Source: JBJEQG01 sp051881635 (lineage in GTDB: Bacteria; Bacillota; Clostridia; Oscillospirales; Acutalibacteraceae). From it: a stretch of 18,899 nucleotides of DNA. Below, one piece after another: positions 13,779 to 18,899 of the stretch (positions within the stretch are counted from its first letter, which is position 1; each line of letters opens with the position of its first letter). A program made the position numbers and the translations under genes. The notes under the pieces are model-generated. The model made no database searches. It had not been told where the DNA came from and saw nothing but the letters and a program-made list of their open reading frames with translations. The stretch covers positions 1 to 18,899 of the forward strand of contig JBJEQG010000068.1 of assembly GCA_051881635.1 (NCBI GenBank), read 5' to 3'.

Positions 13779-14831
13779 ATGAAAAAGAATTTTTCATGGC
13801 GTGTGCTTTTTAATATTTTAGTTGTTATCTTTACTTTGTTTATGATTGGCTATTTCTGTTTTTCGGACGGCGGTTTGATTGAACTTCTGCAAAGTCACGA
13901 ACAAATAAATCCGTTATGGCTTTGTGTTGCGATTTTCGTCCATTTATCCAACATATTCCTTGATATGATTTTGATTTATATTTTTATTAAAGACTCTGCT
14001 CCGCAATTTAAACTCAGACAGGCATTTAAGGTTTCCATGGTTGGACAGTTCTTCTGTGCCGTTACACCAAGCTCTACCGGCGGACAGCCGATGCAGATTG
14101 CCGTACTCAGTTCCATGAAAGTTCCGATTGGACAGGCAACTTCTGCCCTTATTCAAAAATTTCTTGTGTGGCAGTTTGTTCTTATGGGATATAGTATTTT
14201 CGCCGTCAGTACAAAATTTTCGTTAATTACCCAATCTATGGGGTCAGGTGTTCTTCTTTTAACGATTGTTGGATTTTCCGTTCAGTGTATTATGTGTGCG
14301 GCATTGATTTTAGCATCTTTTGCACACAAATTCACTTCTAAACTCGTTGGCGGATTGTTTAAATTTCTCAGCAAAATTCATATTATCAAAAATCCTGAGG
14401 AGAAAAAAGCCAATCTTGATAAGCAGTTGGAAACCTTTTACAACTGCAACCGCAGTTTGTACAAAAATAAAAAGTTGATTTTTCAAACGGTTGTCTTAAC
14501 TTGTGTCCAAATGACAGTGATATATCTTGTTCCGTATTTTGTTGGTTTGGCACTCAACAGTGAAATGGACGCTCCTGTCTTAGATATGATTTGCGTACAA
14601 GCGTTTGTCAATATGGTATCCAGTCTTATGCCTTTGCCCGGTGCTTCGGGTGCGGCAGAACTTTGCTTTGCTGCCTTTTTCAGCGGTTATTTTTCGGAAA
14701 CAACCCTCAAATCTGCCGTCCTTATTTGGAGAACAATTACCTATTACGGCACAATCTTTATTTCCGCACCGTTTTCGGGTATGTCCCGCAAGAAAAAAAC
14801 TGAACAACAAACGGAAAATATACCGCAATAA
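13779..14831 (+). CDS. flippase-like / lysylphosphatidylglycerol synthase TM-region family protein
   Basis: A 350-residue polytopic membrane protein of the LPG_synthase_TM (UPF0104) family, with about seven to eight hydrophobic segments. The family hallmark is present as VTPSSTGGQPMQIAVLSSMKV (an acidic/aromatic stretch precedes it in relatives), as is the C-terminal SLMPLPGASGAAELCFAAFFSG motif. Only the membrane part is present: there is no C-terminal aminoacyl-transferase domain as in MprF, so it probably does not lysinylate lipid. Stand-alone members are thought to flip or bind lipids or glycolipids. The ATG at 13779 follows AAGGAGAGG; the in-frame ATG 13752 is too near the predicted transcription start and lacks a ribosome site. 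It is the first gene of an operon: the first glycosyltransferase starts 35 bp later without a terminator, which suggests a lipid-linked glycan as substrate (inference). Confidence 0.9.
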   Translation: MKKNFSWRVLFNILVVIFTLFMIGYFCFSDGGLIELLQSHEQINPLWLCVAIFVHLSNIFLDMILIYIFIKDSAPQFKLRQAFKVSMVGQFFCAVTPSSTGGQPMQIAVLSSMKVPIGQATSALIQKFLVWQFVLMGYSIFAVSTKFSLITQSMGSGVLLLTIVGFSVQCIMCAALILASFAHKFTSKLVGGLFKFLSKIHIIKNPEEKKANLDKQLETFYNCNRSLYKNKKLIFQTVVLTCVQMTVIYLVPYFVGLALNSEMDAPVLDMICVQAFVNMVSSLMPLPGASGAAELCFAAFFSGYFSETTLKSAVLIWRTITYYGTIFISAPFSGMSRKKKTEQQTENIPQ

Positions 14832-14866
14832 GTTTACACGCTTTGTAACAAAAGGAGGCTTTTGCT

Positions 14867-15841
14867 TTGGAAACTTCAAAACCAATTATCAGTATTCTTG
14901 TTCCCATATATAATGTAGAAAAGTATCTTGACCGTTGTTTGAAGTCGATTCAAAACCAAAGTTTTACCGATTTTGAGGTTATAATGATTAACGACGGTTC
15001 ACAGGATAACAGCGGAAAAATTGCCCGTAAGTATGCAGAGGAGGACAAAAGATTTATTCTTGTTAATCAGGAAAATATCGGAATGTCGAAATCACGCAAT
15101 AAGGCTTATTCAATGAGCAGAGGAGATTATATTTCCTTAATCGACAGCGATGACTATGTTGCCCCCGATTTTCTTGCGGAGATGTATTCTGCGGCAAAAA
15201 AAAGCGGTGCAGATGTCACTGTATGCAACTATGCATTAAACTTTGAACCCGAATGTCGTATCAAAAAGAAAAAATCAAGAAATCTTCCGGCAGGAGAGTT
15301 TACAAGAGATGAGGCAATTCAACTTCTCTTGAAAGACAGACAGCTCCGTTTCTATGTATGGAACAAGCTGTGGAAAAAGGATTTTCTTGAAAAAACGGGT
15401 GCGAAATTTATTGATATATTTTATGAAGATATTGTATTCTGCACACAAAATTTCATGCATATCAACAAGCTGTGTTCCATAGACTATATTGGGAATTTCT
15501 ATTCAAGACAAACCAAAACCATACTGGAAAAAACAATGTCCTTCAAGCGTATTGACGACTATATTTCCACAGTTGGATATATGCGTGGTTTTTTGGAACA
15601 AGCCGGCTGTTTTAAGCAATTCCGCAGCTGCTTTCGTGTTCATGCCAACCATGTGCGTTTTTCCATTCCCATTCTTGTCATTCAAGCTAACCATTCGGCA
15701 AAACAAAAAGTTAAGGTTTTTCATACAATTATCAAAAATTTAAAGCGGCTTTCCTATTATACAGGAAAAAAATTTTGTTTAGAGACTTTAAAAAGTCAAG
15801 AGGGTGAGAAAAAATGTCAGACAACAACACACCTGCAATAA
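14867..15841 (+). CDS. family 2 glycosyltransferase (first of tandem pair)
   Basis: A 324-residue GT-A fold, family 2 glycosyltransferase that would add a sugar from a nucleotide sugar to a lipid- or polysaccharide-linked acceptor at the inner membrane face. Seen are ISILVPIYNVEKYLDRCLKSI (8-28), the nucleotide-binding NDGSQDNS (42-49), the donor/metal motif DSDD (93-96), and a likely catalytic-loop acidic pair in FYEDIVF. There is no transmembrane helix. The start is TTG 14867, with AAAGGAGG 8 nt upstream. Its 3' end overlaps the next gene by 28 bp, implying translational coupling. The second gene is a paralogue (same length, same motifs in the same positions), so the pair arose by duplication. 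The arginine loop reads SKSRNKA in place of the common SDARNxG. Donor and acceptor cannot be predicted. Confidence 0.92.
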   Translation: METSKPIISILVPIYNVEKYLDRCLKSIQNQSFTDFEVIMINDGSQDNSGKIARKYAEEDKRFILVNQENIGMSKSRNKAYSMSRGDYISLIDSDDYVAPDFLAEMYSAAKKSGADVTVCNYALNFEPECRIKKKKSRNLPAGEFTRDEAIQLLLKDRQLRFYVWNKLWKKDFLEKTGAKFIDIFYEDIVFCTQNFMHINKLCSIDYIGNFYSRQTKTILEKTMSFKRIDDYISTVGYMRGFLEQAGCFKQFRSCFRVHANHVRFSIPILVIQANHSAKQKVKVFHTIIKNLKRLSYYTGKKFCLETLKSQEGEKKCQTTTHLQ

Positions 15842-16785
15842 GTGTTATTGTACCGATTTACAATGTAGAGCGTTATCTGCCCAAATGCCTGAAAAGTATC
15901 TGCAATCAAAGTTTTACAAACTTTGAGGCATTGTTGATTGATGACGGCAGCCAAGACAACAGTGCCGCTATTGCCCAAAAAATTTGTGATACCGACAAAC
16001 GATTTCATATTATCCACAAAGAGAACGGCGGTTTGTCTGACGCCCGAAATGTTGGATTACAACACGCAAAAGGCGAATTTGTTGTATTCATCGACAGCGA
16101 TGACTATATTCATACCGACTATCTTTCCGTTCTTTATAATGCTTGTATTCAAAATAATGCGGATATGTCCTACTGCCGATTTAAATATTCTTACTTTAAA
16201 ACGGGAATAACACTCAAAGCCCGTCTTTCTTCAAAGACGGGCGTTTTTGATAAAGAAGAGGCACTTGATATGCTTATCCGTGATAATATTCTCCATAGTT
16301 ATGCATGGAATAAAATGTATCGGAGAACTCTTTTTACCGAAAACAATATCACTTATCCAAAAATGTTCTTTGAGGATATTGCCACAAGTGCAAAAGTTCT
16401 TTTTCATGCAAAAAAATTGGCTGTTACCAACCAATATCTCTATTATTATGTAAAACACTTCCACAGTATTATGAGTACCATGAATGCCGTCAAAATCAAC
16501 GATTATCTTCGTTCCATACTTATTGTGCGGAATTATATACAGCTTCAAGGGGCATACGAAACCTACAAAGATGCAATTTATGCTTTCGCAAAAAAGGCAC
16601 ACGCTATCAATGTCTATTCCATTGTGCGTCAACATTTGCTTTATCTTGATTTTAAAAATATACGGCTTAATTTGCAGACAAACGATAAAATTTTCAACTA
16701 TATCACTTCCGACACATACGAACCAATCGACGGCAACCCTCAGCTGCCGTTTTTTATTACTCAACCCGGAAAAAAAGAAAAATAA
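15814..16785 (+). CDS. family 2 glycosyltransferase (second of tandem pair)
   Basis: A 323-residue GT2 enzyme, paralogous to the gene before it. The same motifs appear: ISVIVPIYNVERYLPKCLKSI (9-29), DDGSQDNS (43-50), NGGLSDARN (71-79) and DSDD (94-97), then AWNKMYRRTLF and FFEDIATSAK, which parallel VWNKLWKKDFL and FYEDIVFCTQ in the first copy. The ATG at 15814 lies inside the end of the previous gene, preceded by AGGGTGAG. The C-terminal third differs most from the first copy, which would fit a different acceptor. It is the last gene of the flippase operon; the next strong terminator is at 16970-17001, so the transcript may run through the GC-rich block. EpsJ/CpsJ-like annotation would be reasonable, but a specific pathway is not shown. 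Confidence 0.92.
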   Translation: MSDNNTPAISVIVPIYNVERYLPKCLKSICNQSFTNFEALLIDDGSQDNSAAIAQKICDTDKRFHIIHKENGGLSDARNVGLQHAKGEFVVFIDSDDYIHTDYLSVLYNACIQNNADMSYCRFKYSYFKTGITLKARLSSKTGVFDKEEALDMLIRDNILHSYAWNKMYRRTLFTENNITYPKMFFEDIATSAKVLFHAKKLAVTNQYLYYYVKHFHSIMSTMNAVKINDYLRSILIVRNYIQLQGAYETYKDAIYAFAKKAHAINVYSIVRQHLLYLDFKNIRLNLQTNDKIFNYITSDTYEPIDGNPQLPFFITQPGKKEK

Positions 16786-16806
16786 ATCTGCTCGATAACT
16801 TATCAA

Positions 16807-16900
16807 AGTAGCACTGGCAGGCATGAAAGTTTACAGGGGCAAGTGACAGCGTCCCTCTTGGAGTTTGGGGCTTTTTCCAGCGGTAGCTCGCCGTCCCCAA
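16807..16900. other. GC-rich structured intergenic block of unknown nature
   Basis: Between the glycosyltransferase stop and the terminator, about 95 bp are clearly richer in G and C than everything around. TTGGGG (16865-16870) can pair with CCCCAA (16895-16900) around an inner CGG/CCG pair (16881-16883, 16891-16893); AGGG (16835-16838) can pair with CCCT (16853-16856). A short open frame (ATG 16823, MKVYRGK) has no ribosome site. It matches no RNA family I can name. It may be a small RNA, a dispersed repeat, or the relic of a mobile sequence. The following bases to 16969 hold only small dyads (GCAAAC/GTTTGC 16921-16935, AGTTAT/ATAACT 16948-16962). Confidence 0.4.
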
Positions 16901-16969
16901 CAGCCTAAATTCTTAAAAGAGCAAACACAGTTTGCACACTGTTTTATAGTTATCAAATAACTCTCATAT

Positions 16970-17001
16970 AAAAAAGTCCGATAAAAAATCGGACTTTTTT
17001 T
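16970..17001. terminator. bidirectional terminator between convergent operons
   Basis: GTCCGAT (16976-16982) pairs with ATCGGAC (16988-16994) around an A5 loop, flanked by A6 on the left (16970-16975) and T7 on the right (16995-17001). The flanks give a U tract on either strand, serving the glycosyltransferase operon (+) and the gpsA operon (-), whose last stop lies 2 bp away. Confidence 0.93.
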
Positions 17002-17003
17002 AT

Positions 17004-17921
17004 TTAGGCATTTGAATTACGAATGGACTTTGCTAATGCCTGAACAGAAGAACGCTTCATCATACGCCCGCTGATATAAACATATTCGTCAGGGTCACCC
17101 TCCAAATACGGCTCTAATTCATCATAACTCAAACCCTCATATGGATTTTTCGGTTCTTTGCTGAGTGTTGTATTTTTATTGTTATAAGCGTCAATAGCCA
17201 ATTTCTTTGTTGTAGGATAGGCATTAAAGCTAATAATATAACCGCATAGTACAAAACCAATCCACATAAACAATATCACTGCCACAATAATGCCTGCAAG
17301 TGGTACGACACTTGATGAAATAAGCATAATTATACCCAAAACCGAACTGACCAACAACAATGACAACAGTGTTTTTAAATTGCCTCCAATACCTGCAAAA
17401 ACGAAAATCAATGCATTTTTATAAATATCAATCAATCTCAGTTGGAGCGTTACAATCATTACCGGAATATGAAAACTCATAAACAGTATAATCACTGTTA
17501 AAATAATACTCATAACAAATAACAGCCAAATCCAGCCGCCCTCTGACAAGTGTTCCCGATACATTGAAAAACTCAGCCATAAACCGCTTACTATAACATA
17601 CATAAAAAGTCCATAAAAAATTGACTGTTTCAGATTGTCTTTAATTCCCTTGATATAATCACGCACAGGGTGTTCACATTCTCCGTACAGCATATTTTTA
17701 AAAACATACGCCATACCAACCATAAACGGCATTAAAAGCGGTACTAAAATCGTACAAACAAAAATATTGATATTTCCACAAAACCATGATACCGCAAAAA
17801 CAGCTCCGCCAAATATCACAACAGGTATCAGAAACAGGAGGTTAATCAACTGCAACGCTCCGATATGCCCACAAAAGCTTTGGAAGAAATCTTTGAGCGT
17901 CAGCTTTTTATTTTTTTCCAC
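17004..17921 (-). CDS. polytopic membrane protein resembling YesL/DUF624
   Basis: A 305-residue protein with about six hydrophobic segments: two near 22-75, two near 100-155, two near 185-235. A cytoplasmic C-terminal tail of about 65 residues follows (NPYEGLSYDELEPYLEGDPD, then a basic end). The spacing of helix pairs and the segment AYVFKNMLYGECEHPVRDYIKGIKDN (VF...F...ndY..g.K.N) resemble the DUF624/YesL family, whose function is unknown and which often accompanies carbohydrate transporters. GTG at 17921 is the start, preceded by GAGGTGA with a 6-nt spacing. It begins 14 bp after gpsA and its ribosome site lies in that gap, so it is the second gene of that operon. The family call is by pattern only. 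Confidence 0.72.
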   Translation of the reverse strand: MEKNKKLTLKDFFQSFCGHIGALQLINLLFLIPVVIFGGAVFAVSWFCGNINIFVCTILVPLLMPFMVGMAYVFKNMLYGECEHPVRDYIKGIKDNLKQSIFYGLFMYVIVSGLWLSFSMYREHLSEGGWIWLLFVMSIILTVIILFMSFHIPVMIVTLQLRLIDIYKNALIFVFAGIGGNLKTLLSLLLVSSVLGIIMLISSSVVPLAGIIVAVILFMWIGFVLCGYIISFNAYPTTKKLAIDAYNNKNTTLSKEPKNPYEGLSYDELEPYLEGDPDEYVYISGRMMKRSSVQALAKSIRNSNA

Positions 17922-17935
17922 TCACAGTCACCTCA

Positions 17936-18895
17936 TTAAAATTCTTCTTTTAAACTGCGAATGAACAAATCGGACAACACTTTTTTTGGCTGTGCCTGAT
18001 TATAAATAACCTCATAAACCGCCTTGCAAATCGGCAAATCAACATTATAGCGTTCACCAAGCTGTACAAGGGAAACCGTTGTTGCCACACCTTCGGCAAG
18101 CTGTTCAAACTTTTCGCCCTGTACAAACATCTCTCCGAAACGGCGGTTATGGCTGTATTTTGAAAACAATGTTGCCTCATAATCTCCCAAATGGCACAAT
18201 CCATAGGCGGAAAGTTCATTACCGCCCATAGCATGAATAAGACGGGAAATTTCCCTTGTTCCTCTTGCCATTAAAGCCCCTTTAAGTGAAGATAAATTTA
18301 AGCCGTCCAACATACCTGCTGCAATACCGATTGTATTTTTTGCCGCCGCACCTACTTCATTTCCGATGAGGTCTTTTCCGACATAAAAACGAATCAGGTC
18401 GCTTGAAAAGGCATCAATTAAATAATGTTTTGTTGCCTCCTCCTCTGAGTCAATAACCATACAGTTCGGAATACCGTTACTGAAATCCTGTGGGTGTCCC
18501 GGACCAACCCAAACGGCAACCTTTGCTTCGGGCAAAAATTCCTTGACAATTTCGCTCAAACGCTTGCCCGTATTGTTTTCAATACCTTTCATACACAAAA
18601 CAATCGTTTTATGCTTCATGCTGTCAATTTTTGAAAGTGTCCCCATAAATGAACGCAAAGCTTGTGAATTTATAGAGATAATGGTAACCTCCGCAGCTTC
18701 CACTGCTTTATTTAAATTATCCGTTACCTTTATGCTTTCACGAAAAGTCAGCATATTATTCTTGCGTGTATCCCGAATTTCAATAAACTGCGGTGCGTCC
18801 GACAATCCCCAAATCGTTACCTCATGCCCGATTTTATCTAGATACCAGGCAATGAAAGAACCCCAGCGTCCGCAGCCCAAAAGTGTAATCTTCAT
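17936..18895 (-). CDS. gpsA: NAD(P)H-dependent glycerol-3-phosphate dehydrogenase (divergent subtype)
   Basis: A 319-residue cytoplasmic enzyme that reduces dihydroxyacetone phosphate to sn-glycerol-3-phosphate, the backbone of phospholipids and glycolipids. The N-terminal Rossmann domain starts LLGCGRWGSFIA (5-16; usually GAGSWGTALA), with SINSQALR (74-81) and CMKGIE (101-106; K103). The C-terminal domain has catalytic K186 in GAAAKNTIGIAAG (182-194), ALMARGTREISRL (207-219) and SHNRRFG (248-254). Length is normal. Several signatures differ from the common type: GCGRWG for GAGSWG, GPGHPQDFSNG for GPSxAxEV, and CHLGDYEATLFSKYSHNR for DLxLTCTSxxSRNR. This may mark a subfamily. ATG 18895 is 4 bp from the window edge, so its ribosome site and promoter are not visible. 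Glycerol-3-phosphate supply suits the nearby glycolipid glycosyltransferase, though they are separate operons. Confidence 0.92.
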   Translation of the reverse strand: MKITLLGCGRWGSFIAWYLDKIGHEVTIWGLSDAPQFIEIRDTRKNNMLTFRESIKVTDNLNKAVEAAEVTIISINSQALRSFMGTLSKIDSMKHKTIVLCMKGIENNTGKRLSEIVKEFLPEAKVAVWVGPGHPQDFSNGIPNCMVIDSEEEATKHYLIDAFSSDLIRFYVGKDLIGNEVGAAAKNTIGIAAGMLDGLNLSSLKGALMARGTREISRLIHAMGGNELSAYGLCHLGDYEATLFSKYSHNRRFGEMFVQGEKFEQLAEGVATTVSLVQLGERYNVDLPICKAVYEVIYNQAQPKKVLSDLFIRSLKEEF

Positions 18896-18899
18896 ATAT

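Noticed and set aside
16231..16824. 197-residue minus-strand frame
   Set aside because: It is a shadow of the second GT2 gene on the other strand, with low-complexity, Cys/Ile/Phe-rich content and no family pattern.

Overview
The window looks like a chromosomal piece from an AT-rich, low-GC Gram-positive anaerobe of the Clostridia (Oscillospiraceae/Ruminococcaceae-like gut Firmicutes). The signs are strong GGAGG-type ribosome sites, several TTG/GTG starts, near-consensus sigma-A promoters with 17-bp spacers, U-tract terminators, a VanW protein, an AI-2E-family permease, a PduL phosphotransacylase and a UgtP-like glycolipid glycosyltransferase. The genus cannot be told from the sequence alone. 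Gene order is compact, with promoters and terminators visible at most operon boundaries.

Layout. (1) 1-2800: an accessory-looking module under a perfect consensus promoter: a small Cro/C1 regulator, a double zinc-ribbon membrane protein and an SPFH (YdjI-type) protein ending in a GYF_2 domain. It is followed by a frameshifted fragment resembling a topoisomerase C-terminal repeat. (2) 2772-3052: a stand-alone tRNA-Leu(UAA) on the minus strand with its own promoter and terminator; its 3' end faces the accessory module. (3) 3024-6631: pduL (+), then convergent to it a minus-strand pair, a double-domain polyphosphate:AMP phosphotransferase and an AI-2E-family permease. (4) 6727-7562: a membrane-anchored VanY/M15-like protein that has lost every zinc ligand of the family. 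(5) 7719-11196: minus-strand genes for a glycolipid glycosyltransferase and an ABC-2 transporter pair whose ATPase has a degenerate signature motif. (6) 11313-13683: a VanW protein with cytoplasmic 17-residue repeats and a Ser/Pro/Glu tail. (7) 13712-16785: an operon of a flippase-like (LPG-synthase TM) protein and two tandem paralogous GT2 glycosyltransferases. (8) 16807-17001: an unexplained GC-rich block, then a bidirectional terminator. (9) 17004-18895: a minus-strand pair, a YesL/DUF624-like membrane protein and gpsA.

From 6.7 kb on, the genes share a cell-envelope theme: phospholipid precursor (GpsA), diacylglycerol glycosylation, a flippase-like integral membrane protein with two glycosyltransferases, VanW and a VanY-like pseudoenzyme. 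A joint pathway is inference; separate promoters show they are several transcription units.

An assembly caution: the 100-N gap at 7878-7977 is flanked by an exact 55-bp duplication. Collapsing it restores the glycosyltransferase as one intact 408-residue frame ending at 7719, so the apparent truncation is a scaffolding artefact. The best leads for new biology are the zinc-ligand-less VanY-like protein, the ABC ATPase with altered signature and H-loop, the VanW cytoplasmic repeats, the zinc-ribbon/SPFH-GYF module beside a tRNA, and the GC-rich block at 16807-16900. No CRISPR array, insertion sequence or complete phage was seen.
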